Shown: positions 35,376-47,333 of the stretch, in pieces
How the letters are laid out: each line of letters begins with the position of its first letter
How positions within the stretch are numbered: position 1 is the first letter of the stretch
DNA from: Spizellomyces punctatus DAOM BR117
Taxonomy: Eukaryota > Chytridiomycota > Chytridiomycetes > Spizellomycetales > Spizellomycetaceae
Assembly: GCF_000182565.1 (NCBI RefSeq)
Contig: NW_015971547.1
Location: forward strand, 699,510-763,509
Length of the DNA: 64,000 bases
Direction of reading: 5' to 3'
The notes under the pieces: generated by a model
Seen by the model: only the letters and a program-made list of their open reading frames with translations
Databases searched by the model: none
Told to the model about the DNA's origin: nothing
Made by a program: the position numbers and the translations under genes

Positions 35376-38300
35376 ATGGGAAAAACCTTGCGGGGCCTTG
35401 CTGGTGGTAGTAAAGCTGCATCCGCCGCGTCGCTGGCTGGACCCGCTGAAGAGGAAGAGGCTATCAGCTTTCATGAGATGTTAAACATGGACACACCAAA
35501 GTCAGACGGCCAACAAAAGGTCAGTTAAGCCCGTAATATGTTGATGATGTAGAAAGATTTCCTGACGAGGAGTGACAGGATGCTTCGTTACGAAAAACCA
35601 GACCTCGATCCGCAGTCCCATCTAATAGCGGGTTTTTCACGACCACTTCTGCCGACACTTCCTTTCCCCCTTCGGGTACATTTCCGAGCCTATTTGATCA
35701 ACTCAAAGCTCAAAAGAGAAACAGTGGAGCACCGCCAGCATCTGTAGCGATAACAGAGTCAAGAGGGGACATTCCGCGCACTGACTCACTCGAAAGCGGG
35801 TTGAGCACATCATCTGTAACTGTTGCCTCCTCAGTTCCAGATCTGCGGGGTACGGTTAAAGATACATCCAGACGCTGGAGCGCCGGCTTTCCGTTTGGAC
35901 CAACGACAACTAGTTCCGACTCCATAAATTCAATGTCATATACAGGGAAACCGAGCCCGCTGTCCGATGTTGAATCCGATGACGAAAAAAGAGACAGTGG
36001 GATGACGTTGATAGATTTCTTGAATAGTGGGCCTGGATCTCGACCTCGAAAGGCCTCGGACTCGCCAGGTGTTTCGAAGATCAATACTGGCACCATCAGA
36101 GTGAAAAGTTCATCTCAGAGCTCCGGACTGGCGTCTCCGAGCGGCATGTCCAGTATTTCCACAATTTTGGCGGAGACGTCCCCTCCGAGATATCTAACGC
36201 TGGTCGGAGGGAAGAAATATACTATATCAGGATCAACCACAACAGCTGATAATATTGCAGATTTGGCCGCGCTCTCCGGCGTGGTACGCGTGGAGCGAAA
36301 CAAGTCCGTCGAGGTGCTGTCGGCAACATTAGAGGATTATGTTCTCAAAATGTGCGAAAAAGCTCCAAACAATGGGGAGATGCCTAAGATGATCATAGAC
36401 ATCCCGACAGAAAACTGTTTAGCATTGCCGGATCCGCAGCAGGCGACGCAAGGCGCTTTCAACATCATACATCGGAATGGCGTACTGCATTGTTGGGCAG
36501 CATCTCAAGATGAGATGTCAGCATGGACCAGCACTATTAATACTGCTAGTTCCAATATCTCTGTAGCGCAGAGCCTTAGTGGAACCCTGAAAGGAACGTT
36601 GGCAAATACAGGTAGACGTAGTTTCGAGCACATATCACACGTTCGTCCAATTGTACAGAACGGCTAATCCGTTATTTCTCGAGCAGGTGCAAAAGGTGAT
36701 GCGTATACGCGCGAATTTCACAATTTATTGGCAGAACTGGCAGCCAATATGAGGGAGGTTACCGGGCAGGATCCAGGACACTCAGAGACAGACGACGAGT
36801 CGCCGGTGCCTGAGGGTGATCCTACTCCGGCACCTCCCGCGCCTTTCTTGCGTACGTCTAGCAATATTTTGGGCGCGGAGGAAGAGCAAAGAGTCATGAC
36901 TGCTGAGGAAACAAGTCAGTATGAGGCAAAGACAGTAGCAGAGAGCGTACCGGAGGCTCCCAAGGCGCCCGTAAGACCACCGTGGGTACTCATGAAGCAA
37001 ATGAGTGACAATTTTGATGGAAAGATTGTGGTCCGATACGAAATAGATCAAGGTAGGCCATCACGTCATGACTTTGCGCACAATATGCGAATCCCGCTTC
37101 CCCGACACATCTAGTCCGCGCGCGGGAAGATTACTTAATTCCCATGCTTTCCGTTTTCGTTACATGCTCTCATCATAGACGGGTCGGTGAACAAGCACTC
37201 CATTGCAGGGGGTACCCTCGACAAACTGATCGAACGTCTTGCTGATGAGCACGATCCCGGTAAGTACAAGATGAAAATCAACTTAGATCAGTTGCTTTCA
37301 ACTGAATATTGAACATAGATCAGGAATATATTCAAGCCTTTTTGCTGACGTACCGCCATTTTTCAACCGCCGAAGAAGTGCTGGAGAGACTGATTGGACG
37401 GCTCAATGTAGAACCCCCGCAAAATGCATCAGTAGATCAAGTTCGGGCAGTCGAAAAATGGCGGCCGGTAATTAGACTACGGTAATCTCATCTAATTTTG
37501 CCATTTGGTAGACTTTGGTGTCATGTCTCATGTGTGTGCCTTTACTAGCACGGTGTCCGTGGTAAAACACTGGATTTTCAATCACTGGTCCCCAGACTTT
37601 GTCAATCCAGCAGCACAACGAGCCCTGAACAGATTTCTGGACATCATGCAGCAGCCATTCGAAGCAAAAACAGAGGAGGTAGAAACCCCGGCGGTCAAGT
37701 ATACAGAAGACTTTCAGAGCCTGGCGGTACTCCTCAAAGGGTTAATGACTGTCAAGGTTGGGATTTGTTTTGATATCTTCATTCTCAGCCAGTAAGATAT
37801 CTTATTGCTTTCCGAACGCTAGCACCGCATCGCTAAATGGCGACTTGCGAATGCACCAACGGTTTTCTCGAAAGCATCTACAGTTGCTGCTAAAACCCAG
37901 TTCCTTGAAATGGACCCAAAAGACCTTGCCCATCAACTGACCATCTTGGAACATGAGCGCTTTGCCGCCATAAGTCCCCTGGCTTTCCTGTTACATTTGT
38001 GGGAAGATAAGAAAGATGATCCGGTAATTGCTAGGGAAGTTGCTTCCATTACGGACATGGTGAACGGTTTCAATCAGGTATAATCAAGTACGCGGAATAC
38101 AGAATATCAGGGATCTTACTCCCCGCATCTCATTTTAGGTGTCCTATTGGATCGCGACAGAGATTTGCACTCAACCAGAACTCAAGAATCGGGTGAAAGT
38201 AGTTGAGAAATGTATCAAAGTGGCATACCACTGCCGGGCGTTGAACAACTACAATACTTTGCTGGCAATAATATCGGGCTTGAATCTTTCTGCAGTGAGC

Positions 38301-38842
38301 CGACTTAAATCCACTTGGGAGGTGAGAAGTGCGACCCGTGGTTTTTCACATGGCTCAGTTCATTGCATCGTATTTAATTGTCCAAAACTTTTCAGGCGGT
38401 CGATCCAAAGCGCTTGAAACAATTGCAGGAGCTGGAACTTCTTCTAGCACCGCAAGGCAATTATCGTTCATATCGGCAGATACTTGACCAAATGGAGAAG
38501 GATCGAAATCCTCCCCCCTTCATCCCAATTCTGAGTCTTTTCATGAAGGATTTATTATTTATCAATGATGGAAACCCAAAGCGATTCGACAATGGACTCA
38601 TTAATTTTGGAAAGTTGCGAACGCTCCACAAGAGCATCTCTCGGTTCAGTGTCTACCAGCAAAATCCATATAATTTACCAGAGACCCCACAGAGCTTTGC
38701 CGTATACGAATTCTGCCGCAAGCTGCGGTGGCTAAATGAGGCAGCACTTTACAAGTACAGCTGCTTGTGTGAGATGAAAACAGGATCGGCCCAAGATACC
38801 ATACGACTGCGGGATAAATGGATGAATGAGGGGAAGCGATAG
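35376..38842 (+). CDS. Ras guanine-nucleotide exchange factor (RasGEF)
   Basis: Cdc25-type exchange factor that loads Ras/Rap GTPases with GTP. A provisional start at 35376 gives MGKTLRGLAGGSKAAS. An upstream exon is not excluded. A Ser/Thr-rich N-terminal part (35.6-36.15 kb) precedes a PH-like segment (about 36.18-36.55 kb, ending in CWAASQDEMSAWTSTI). The REM/RasGEFN domain lies at about 37.0-37.5 kb and 37.5-37.75 kb (GGTLDKLIERL, EYIQAFLLTYRHFSTAEEVLERL, VVKHWIFNHWSPDF). The catalytic domain runs from DPKDLAHQLTILEHERFAAI (about 37.91 kb) to VSYWIATEICTQPELKNRV, CRALNNYNTLLAIISGLN and PPPFIPILSLFMKDLLFIND. The C-terminus ends LRDKWMNEGKR at 38842. The REM-CDC25 order is typical. Confidence 0.93.
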
Positions 38843-39013
38843 CAATACGCGCGACTAGTTGAGAGTGTACTTGATGATAATTAAATAACAAGTTGTATAT
38901 TCAAGTCAAAATAATGCAAAAACGAAAAAGAACACCACATCCGACACCCAATCCAACCTCATCCGGGAATCATTTTATGAGGACATGACATAAAAATATG
39001 TAGTCATTACCAA

Positions 39014-40824
39014 TTATTTGCCCTCGAACATCTTCTTAAGATGAGCCGTACTGAAGGACTTTGGCCTATAGACAAATCAACATTAGCACATTGACCACCC
39101 TGTCGATGGGAACAAGTTACGCTTACCGCTCAATAGGGAGACCCAGGGCACGGTCCCAGATGAGCCCATTCATGACACCCAAGGCGCGCGACACTCCAAA
39201 CAAGACAGTGTAGAAATCTTGCTCCACAAAGCCGAAGTGCTGGAGAAGAACACCACTATGGGCGTCAACGTTGGGCCATGGGTTCTTGGTCTTTCCGTGC
39301 TCGGTCAGAACTCCGGGAACAATGTTGTACAATTGGCTAACAAGCTTGAACATTGGATCGGTTGGAAGGTGTTTGAGAGCGAACTCGCGCTGGCAAGTGT
39401 AACGGGGGTCGGTCTTACGGAGCACAGCATGTCCGTATCCGGGAACAACCTGACCACTCTTCAAGGTTTTCCACAAAAACTCCTTGATCTCCTCATCGGT
39501 AGCATTGGGACCGACTTGCTCCCTCAATTTCAAAGTCCAACGAAGAACCTCCTGGTTCGCCAAACCGTGAAGAGGACCGGCCAACCCGTTCATACCAGCG
39601 GCGAAAGAAAGGTACGGGTCGGAGAGAGCACTTCCAACCAAGTGAGTGGCGTGAGCACTACACATCGAACGGTTATTAGACACCTAATATCCAATGCCAG
39701 ACGAAAGTTATTGAAGGTGACAAGTTACCTGACGTTACCTCCTTCGTGGTCAGAGTGAATAGTGAGGTAGAGACGCATGAGTTCGACGAACTTGGGGTCC
39801 TGGTAACCAAGAAGGTGGGCGAAGTTGGCACCCCAGTCAAGGTTGCGGTCAATCTCAGGAACCTTGCCATCCTTGAAAACGTTACGGTAGATGCGAGCTG
39901 CAATGTTGGGGAGCTTAGCAATCAAGTCGTTCGCGTCCTCGAAAGTGTAGTCCCAGTATTGAGTCTTAGGAACACCACTCTGGTAGGCTTTCGCAAAACT
40001 GCTCTCGTGCTGCAAAGCAGTGACAGCCAAGCTGAACTGGCTCATCGGGTGGAGGGTGTTGGGGCAACGATCAAGAAGGTCTTCCACGTACGAGGGGATA
40101 GCAGACCGGGCAGCCCAGTCGGCAGAGAGGGCCTTGACTTGTTCAGCAGTGGGGATCTCACCGGTCACCAAGAGCCAGAAAAGAGACTCCGGAAGAGGCT
40201 CCTCACCGCCCTCCGCTGCAGGGAGGAGCTTCTGGCACTCAGGAATAGTGTAACCACGGAAACGGATACCCTTTTATGGACAACACGCCAGGTAAGTTTA
40301 GACAAGAACGTACCGCCAAAAGCGCGTTCAACTAACCTCCTCGGCATCGAGAACGGAGCCTTCCCAAACAAGACCCTTGATACCACGCATACCACCGTAC
40401 ATCTGGTATTGACGAGAATCAGCATTCGTAAGGTCTCTGAACGTGACTCAATAAAACTTACCATGTCAACGGTGGTCTCACCCATAACCTTGTTGCCATA
40501 CTTGGCACGCACTTCCTTTACTTCCGCCTGCTTTTCGGGGATCAGCTCCTTCAGACGCTCCTTCAAGCTCTGTAGTCCACGGATCAACGACCTTTAGTTT
40601 ATCTGAAGACATCTTCTTGATATATTTTCATGCCAAAGCCATACCTGAGTCTTGGCAGTGGAATAGGCACGGACAGCGAACTGCCGGGAAAGAAGCTAAC
40701 ATGTAAGATGTGATAAGTAAGCACTGATAGGCACGATTCGCTGTCCCGCATCGCGGGGATCACACCGTTAGGGACATACCGACGAGGCCGCTGACACCTT
40801 TGGCAAAACACGAAGGGAAGCCAT
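39014..40824 (-). CDS. CIT1: Mitochondrial citrate synthase
   Basis: Condenses oxaloacetate and acetyl-CoA in the TCA cycle. The start at 40824 ([15 protein letters not shown]) followed by [12 protein letters not shown] looks like a mitochondrial presequence split by introns. The mature part begins [135 protein letters not shown] and [16 protein letters not shown] follow. The catalytic His residues ([21 protein letters not shown]) and the Asp of VDAHSGVLL are present. The C-terminus ends KKMFEGK with TAA at 39014-39016. A TCACGTGA motif lies 118 bp upstream of the start. Confidence 0.97.
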
Positions 40825-41498
40825 TGTTTTGTGAATGATGGGAGAGTCGGTGATGGGAGACGACAAGCAACAAAGAGGAAAGAAGGCAGTCGGTTGATTC
40901 CCATCCGATTTTTCAATTTCCGGAAATTGCCGTCGCTCCGGTCACGTGAACATATGTGTCATCCCGTTGGTTGTCAAGGATGGATTTGGGGAAGGAAACA
41001 AACGTCCAAAGAGTTCCCGTCCTCCAAGATTACTTTTGCGGTGGATATTCTTTGGGCTCTTTACAGTGTTTGGGTTACTTGAATGCGCTCGAGTTCTCGT
41101 CAAGATCGGCTGGGACAGTATGATGTCCAGGTGTACTGATCGCCCTTTAACAGATGGAGTTTATGAATCCCCCATCAATACCATCGACGGGAAATATATC
41201 AACTGCAATAAAGACCAGGAGAATCGTTGGCCTTTCTTTTAACAACCAACCTGTCATTGGGGATGGTACTCCCTAATATAACGTACCGTCGTGATCTCAC
41301 ATGATCAGCCGCGTCGATAAATCAAGTATAACCCCCAAAATCTCAATTGGACACGGCCGACACTTAGACCGATTTACTTTAGACTATTTTCACAAATATT
41401 GCCGGGTATGTGACAAAGTATATATACAGAAAATATTATCCAATGCATAGAAAATACACCGCCTGTTTTTCTGCATTTTTAAAGCATGTTAAGTTAGT
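40825..41498. other. CIT1 upstream region
   Basis: Contains the TCACGTGA motif near 40942. Beyond about 41.25 kb the base composition becomes strongly AT-rich towards the TE-like ORF. No gene recognised. Confidence 0.5.
40942..40949. promoter_or_regulatory. TCACGTGA E-box-type palindrome
   Basis: Lies 118 bp upstream of the citrate synthase start codon. Confidence 0.55.
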
Positions 41499-41837
41499 TT
41501 ATGATATGTTGAAAAGTAGAGGAATGTACAGCAACAAGCATCCATGTAGCACCTTCTTTGCATCCATTCTTGGTTGCCAAGCCTCCCCCTTGTTGAGAAG
41601 ATAGAGAATCACTTTGATTGTATCTTGATCTACTGTGGGAAAGGATGGTGCAGATAGGATGTAGAATTTGAGAGCATGGGAAGCGTGGTCGGCGAGTTGA
41701 TGGATGATGGCAATGTAATCTAGAAGCCATTGGTGGTAGATCTTGTTTGGCAGGGCTTTTGCAAAGGAAGTCTTGTTGCAGGTATGTAAGGTGGGTTTGT
41801 CGAGTTTTTTGAGTTTTTGCTTCTTTTTTGGTGGCAT
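41499..41837 (-). CDS. Orphan 112-residue ORF, possible TE (OrfB/Fanzor-like) N-terminal fragment
   Basis: A short ATG-initiated minus-strand frame in AT-rich DNA unlike the neighbouring genes. It opens with a Lys-rich N-terminus (MPPKKKQKLKKLDKP). THTCNKTSF-type residues follow, and then a helical stretch (HQWLLDYIAIIHQLADHASHA) running into LKFYILSAPSFPTVDQDTI. From memory, fungal transposon proteins of the OrfB/Fanzor group can begin with a Lys-rich tail and a helix of this style. The resemblance is weak. No RuvC-like acidic motifs or zinc ribbon follow downstream, so at best this is a truncated remnant. It may instead be an unrelated TE fragment or a chance ORF. Confidence 0.3.
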   Translation of the reverse strand: MPPKKKQKLKKLDKPTLHTCNKTSFAKALPNKIYHQWLLDYIAIIHQLADHASHALKFYILSAPSFPTVDQDTIKVILYLLNKGEAWQPRMDAKKVLHGCLLLYIPLLFNIS

Positions 41838-42007
41838 TGATGATATCTATGGAAAAAGATGAAAGCCTGGGAAAATGGGCATGATAACTTATATAGGATT
41901 TTTTGGATCAAACCATAGTTCATGAGTCTAAATCGAGTAAAATTATGATTAAATTGGTTGGAATCTGTGTACTAGTGCCCACTCCACCGACAGCATTTGG
42001 GAATTGC

Positions 42008-42047
42008 GGATTCACAGATTCTGAATCCACATGAATCCTGTGAATCC
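42008..42047. repeat. Inverted repeat GGATTCACAG / CTGTGAATCC
   Basis: Perfect 10-bp arms lie at 42008-42017 and 42038-42047. They enclose a 20-bp loop with related GAATCCACA units, and further GATTC/GAATC echoes extend to 42063. The repeat sits between the AT-rich TE-like pocket and the hydrolase gene. It could be a decayed terminal repeat end or a cruciform-forming regulatory site. Confidence 0.6.
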
Positions 42048-42234
42048 ACATTTCAAGATTCGGAATTGGGCTTCCAAGAGTGACCGCCAAAGAGGAAGCC
42101 ACCATACCAGAACCCTCAAAAGAACTACGGGTGACATTGCAAACGCTTGGTTTCAGTATGATATGAGGTGCTAAGTAGCGCGCACTCCTCGCCTTAATGT
42201 CTTCCAGCATCAGGCGCACATCATCTCGTTGACA

Positions 42235-45200
42235 ATGAAGCCAACCAATGGAGGCCTACAGTGGTTGGGACTGCTCATCCTGATCGCTTCTATACAAGCA
42301 TCCCAGGTGGGGCGAATATTGGAAATGTTACCAGTGATCGGAGGGACTTGATCCTGAACCCTATATTGCGACTGTAGGCATCTTCACTAGTCTTGAACGA
42401 CCCCGCTGGCCTCGAAGAGCTCAATAGCGGTATTTTGCGAAAATCTACATTGCATGCTGTGGCTTTTCCTGACGTATGGGAGGTATGTGCAGCCCAATTT
42501 CAAAGTCACCGTCCTGAAGTAAGCCACGCAGTAATAAATATGACCGAAGAGCTTGGGTCCTTTCCCACATGGTTCTAGAGAGCTCGGAAATGATCCTCTT
42601 AGCGCTTACGGTGGATTTGAGAACTTGAGTTTTTCTTCCACGGATAGATATCCCTCGGAGCTTGCCGATGGAGGCTTCGTGCGATGGCGTCATGTGGAGA
42701 CAGGGCCAGATCAAACTGTACGGCTGTCATATCCGCAGATACGGTGGGAGTTTAACCAAAGGCCATTTGGTATGAGTAGCTTTGTAAGAAGATTGCAGCT
42801 TTTATGTGCAACTTGCTGATATGTAAGGACAGGTTGGGCTGCGTTGCAGCATGCCTCATATTTCCGGGGCAAATTCAACGTGCATGAAGAAGGGATTTAT
42901 TTGGTCGAATTTTCAGGGGTGGTATCTTTCAAGATAGATAACCGTGCATTTACTGGCAATGTATATGGATACACGCATGCGTCCCATTCTATTGTATATT
43001 TGTCCAAAGGCGAGCATATCTTATATGTGTACGCTGTCATTGATGTTCGTATATCAGGCGGGTAGGCATCTGTGCTCAGGTTTTGGACGTGCTCGATCTG
43101 GTACAGGACTTACTTGTATTCTGCGCATAGTACGATACCGCCGGAGCTTCGTTTTCGTGGAAGTCTTAAAAAAGCGGAAATAAACCAAGAGAACCATGGC
43201 CTTATCCATTTTGAGAACGATGCAGTGATCCCTGAAGTAATGGGGACGGAACTTATATCGCCTTTTGCATCAGTTGCTATCATGAACGCCAATATCACTA
43301 CACCCGCGGAAAGACCCTTGACTCGGCAGCAAAGTCGTGATATGACCGGGTGGGTGCAAGTGACCAGCGTACACGCAACATTATCTGATGGCACAGAAGT
43401 GGGTGATCGACTGTTCATCGATAAAAAAAAATGATGCCATGCCGTCTGATCTTTCTTTCCTTCTTGATAGGTCAATGCAACTCTTCCGGTGCATTTTAGC
43501 ATCAAGATAGCCCCTGGGCAAATCATGGCAGTTCCCTTGAATTTGAGTATAGGCGCTATTCCTCCAGACCTCGCACCTTCTATGAGAATCGAGCTGGACT
43601 GCATTAGGCTAGATGACAACGAGCGCTTCTCGCTGCTATTGGGCCCCTTCACTTTTCACAGACGACAATGGAGCGATGTCTACAAGATAACCTTTCTGGA
43701 CTATGACTTTTCTGTTCATTATGCGATGGCACGTCCACCTAAGAAGGCCTGCGCAGATAGACAGACGAAATGTCCGATAGTCTTGGCGCTCCATGGGTAT
43801 GTCGTACTGGGTCTGTCTTGGTTCTCATTCAAATCTTTATGGTCTTGAATCTTTTCTACCCTTACAGTGCGGGAGTAGAGGCATCATCGGAATTCTGGAC
43901 CAATGCATACCGACAACAGGAAAATGCCTGGGTAGGGAGAGCAGAGGCTTCAGACACCAAGGCGTTAAACCAATTCTCACGGCCATTAGGTCTTATACCC
44001 CACCGGCAGAACTCCATGGGGGTTCGATTGGCATGGCCCATCTTTTCGCAATATAGAGTATGCATTAGATGCGTTGCACCTACTGCCTGGAGTTCCCGCC
44101 GAAAAACAAAAAAGCCTTGCCATCAATCGAAATAAGCTTATATACGCTGGCCACAGTAATGGAGCACAAGGAGCGTGGTGGCTCGCAAGTCATTTTCCCG
44201 ACAAAGCGCTGGCGGGTATGACCCCATACAAACACTGTGTATCTCAAGATTCACACTGAACGTTCCGAACATAGCGGTTCCTGCTTCGGGATATATGAAA
44301 ATCCAATTTTATGCTCCATATTTTATGCGTGTAGGCGATTCATATGCGGATCCTCTACTTCGTGGCATATTAGATGCCAGCATTGCTGAGCATGACATAG
44401 ACTTATATGCAGCAAACATGGTAATTGGAGTCTGTGACGTGCACTTTTTAAACTCGCCGTTTAGCGCTCATGCTGCTTAAAGGGAGGGCTACCAGTGTTA
44501 GCACGTCATGGAGCTCTCGATGACAATGTTCCTCCATTGCATTCTCGACGTTTGATACGCCTTGGGAATGAGTGGAATCGAAACCCGATATCGTGGGAGT
44601 ATGTAAAATACGTACTTCTGGCGTGGCTATCATAACTCAATTCTTTGCATTCTCTGATATAGTTTATCGGAGATTCCCGCTCAGGGACACTGGTTTGAAG
44701 GAGTTGCAAACGATAACACCATGCAAGAGTTCATCGACAAGCATTTGAATATCACGGCGGATCCTGAATTGAGTCCTCCCCCGCTACCGGAGGCATTCTC
44801 ACTCAATACACTCAACCCTGCGTCAACGGGATCCAAGGGAGGAATCCGGATACTTCAACTAGAAGTGCCATTTCGGTAGAGTGGCATATGCTCATGCGGA
44901 GCCAGAACTGTAGTCCTCATAATGTTTTATAGCCTTGGTACCATCCGAGTCCATCGCGTTCAAAATCAGTGGCATCTCAACACTAGTAATATTAGGCGAT
45001 TCGGGTTTGTGCGTGACCCCAGACAGGAAGGTATAGAGAGCTGGTCCGTTGATGGCACAGACTTCAATAAGCCGCCGTCCGTATCCGGACCATCGTACGC
45101 AAGATTGGATCCGGACAGTTCTTGGAAGGTTTGTCGCTGGCTGATTGCGGGTAGGACGTGAAGATCACTGACGTTGGACATGTACAGGAGGAAAACGATC

Positions 45201-46096
45201 TTCTGTGGATCAGCCAAGAGAGGCATCCCAGCACGTACGGCCCCATCTCCAGTGTGCGCGATATCACAGTTTCCTGTGACATTTGTATCATCATAGACTA
45301 AGAGTTTTACTTTCAGGCACTGAACCATCCATTCATCATTGTCGTACCTTCAAACCCGGCACAAAACGAGGATCTCTATAGAGAGGCCGCACAACACATT
45401 GCGCTCTCATGGTACATATATTCGCGGGGCGTGACTCAGATCGTTCGGGATATAGACGTGCTAGACGGGATTGCGGCGCGGTACAATTTGATTGTTCTCG
45501 GCGGACCTGCAGACAACGCTTATACGCGAAGGAGGGAGAATGAGGGTGGCGCTAATATGGGTAATGACACTCCAGCTAGCGATTGCCAGCCGCACCATTA
45601 ACGCTCAAGCATAGTGAAATTTCGACCGGCGGGGGGATTTCAGATAGATAAACGCAAGTACGAATCTCCTGGAACAGGTATCTCCAAGATGTGTGGTTGT
45701 ACCAGCTTAAGTAAGATCTGACCTAAAGATGAATTGACGCCCATAAAGGCATTATCTTCCTCGCACCAAGTCCAATTCGAACACGGGTGGCCGTCTTCAT
45801 TGCGGGGACCGACAAGGATGGCATTTTACGCGCTGCGTGGTCACTTCCCTTCCGAACTGGATTACAGATACCAGATTATCTCGTTGTAGGAGATGAGTAC
45901 GGCGATCCGCATGTATGTTTGTTTGCCTGAGTGGCATGGTTAGGGGCGATACTGACCATCGTTGCAGACAGGATGGACAGCGCGCGATGGCGCCCCATTT
46001 GGCGGTGCGGGTACAAAGGGCGCTGGTGGGGTGTTGGCGGCTGGATACTGGAATAACACCTGGGACTGGGATCCTAGATGTGGTTATCTCAAATGA
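42235..46096 (+). CDS. Secreted alpha/beta-hydrolase, S9-peptidase-like
   Basis: Large multi-exon plus-strand gene. The ATG at 42235 opens with MKPTNGGLQ and a hydrophobic core WLGLLILIASIQAS, a clear signal peptide. An intron after SQ then joins to ASSLVLNDPAGLEEL. A beta-rich N-terminal half (WAALQHASYFRGKFNVHEEGIYLVEF; FHRRQWSDVYKITFLDYDF) is followed by CPIVLALHGAGVE, the oxyanion-region strand. The nucleophile elbow is GHSNGAQGAWWLASHFPDK (about 44148). A likely acid is LARHGALDDNVPP, and the catalytic His is in QGHWFEG (about 44690). A C-terminal module continues to 46096 and ends GYWNNTWDWDPRCGYLK. The triad order fits prolyl-oligopeptidase-like hydrolases. The substrate is unknown. 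Several exon joins in 43.4-45.7 kb are not verified. Confidence 0.8.
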
Positions 46097-46246
46097 GCTG
46101 AATCAAAGTTTCGCTGCCTGGAATTGTAACTATGAATATAAGGTCCATGATATCTGCGTATATGTTTCTTCACGGTATTATGGAGGAGGTTTATGCAAAG
46201 TAATATTGAGCCCAATGAGAGTATCCTGATTCTAATGAGGGGCTCT

Positions 46247-47180
46247 CTACAAATCCGCACGGACACGGAATCCTGGACCGGTCGGCTCCCCCCTCAAAGT
46301 TGTCAACTCCCCATGGGGCTCACAGTTTTGACGTCCAGACTGAGGGCCCGCCTTTGGCACATTGCCCTTCTTCAATTCGTCGAGAATTTTAATGGTCGTC
46401 TCGGAAGTCAAGTCCTCCTGCAGAAGATAAGATTTGAGTTCTGTTCACGAATGCATTCTAGCACAACAGGAAGAAGACCTACATAGTAATCGTCGTTGAC
46501 CGCAAGCACTGGGGCGTTGACACATGCACCAGCACACTCCACCTCCACCAAAGTAAACAGTTTATCGTCGGTCGTTTGCCCAGGCTTGATTCCCAAGTGA
46601 TTTTGAATGGTTTCCAAAATACTGTCGGAGCCACAGAGCTGACACGGAGTTGTGGTGCACAGCTGCAAGAAATACTTCCCAACGGGTTGCCTGTGCGCGA
46701 CCAGTTGAATTAGTTTTCTGCCATCGGCGGTTGACGCTGTCCACGAACCTGTTAAACATCGTGTAGAAAGTGGCGACCTCGTATACTCGCATTGGAGGGA
46801 CTTCAAGGAGATTCGCCACATAGTTCATTGTCGAGATACTAGTCCATCCATTCTGCCGTTGAGCCAAGTCAAGAAGCGGGATGGTGGCGGCCTTCTTATA
46901 TTGCGGAGGATACTTCTTTATGATTTCCTTTGCCCGTTTAAGATTCTCAGGGGTGAACTCGAAGGGTATGGTCGCGTTGTTATCTGTACTGTCACGGTGC
47001 TGTGTGCAATAAAATAGATGAGATGCAACCGAGTTCCTCCCATTCTTCATTTCCACTACAAACCACGAAGAGTGCATCCGATCTCGCCACCGAAGTATTA
47101 GAGATGGTTCGCACTGATTGCGCCGCCAGTGAGCGAGGTCTTGCCAAGGGGACCAGCCGTCGCGACAGAATTCGCAGCAT
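46247..47180 (-). CDS. NDUFV2: NADH:ubiquinone oxidoreductase 24-kDa subunit (NDUFV2/NUO-24)
   Basis: [2Fe-2S] (N1a) subunit of the peripheral arm of mitochondrial complex I. The start at 47180 gives [20 protein letters not shown], an Arg-rich mitochondrial presequence. The first intron (donor after DALFV) joins to [48 protein letters not shown] and [18 protein letters not shown] follow. Cluster ligands are seen in [11 protein letters not shown] and [11 protein letters not shown]. The last exon reads [17 protein letters not shown] and ends [13 protein letters not shown] with TAG at 46247-46249. It is convergent with the hydrolase gene (151 bp apart) and head-to-head with Ssr4. Confidence 0.96.
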
Positions 47181-47333
47181 GTTTTGACAAGACTTGGAAA
47201 TGCAAGACCTGAAAATGGAGAGGTCCTCGCTCTCCTCTGGTTCGTTTGCCCCCCGCAATTCTTTGTGGTATCACGTGAGCAAAGGTGTTTAACGCGGCAT
47301 TGCAACGCAACCGCGAGATCAACCTCAACGGTA
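47181..47333. promoter_or_regulatory. Bidirectional promoter NDUFV2 / SSR4
   Basis: Only 153 bp separate the two divergent start codons. A TCACGTGA palindrome sits at 47271-47278, 91 bp from the NDUFV2 ATG and 56 bp from the Ssr4 ATG. Confidence 0.65.
47271..47278. promoter_or_regulatory. TCACGTGA E-box-type palindrome
   Basis: Perfect palindrome in the short shared promoter of a complex I gene and a chromatin-remodeller gene. Confidence 0.55.
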
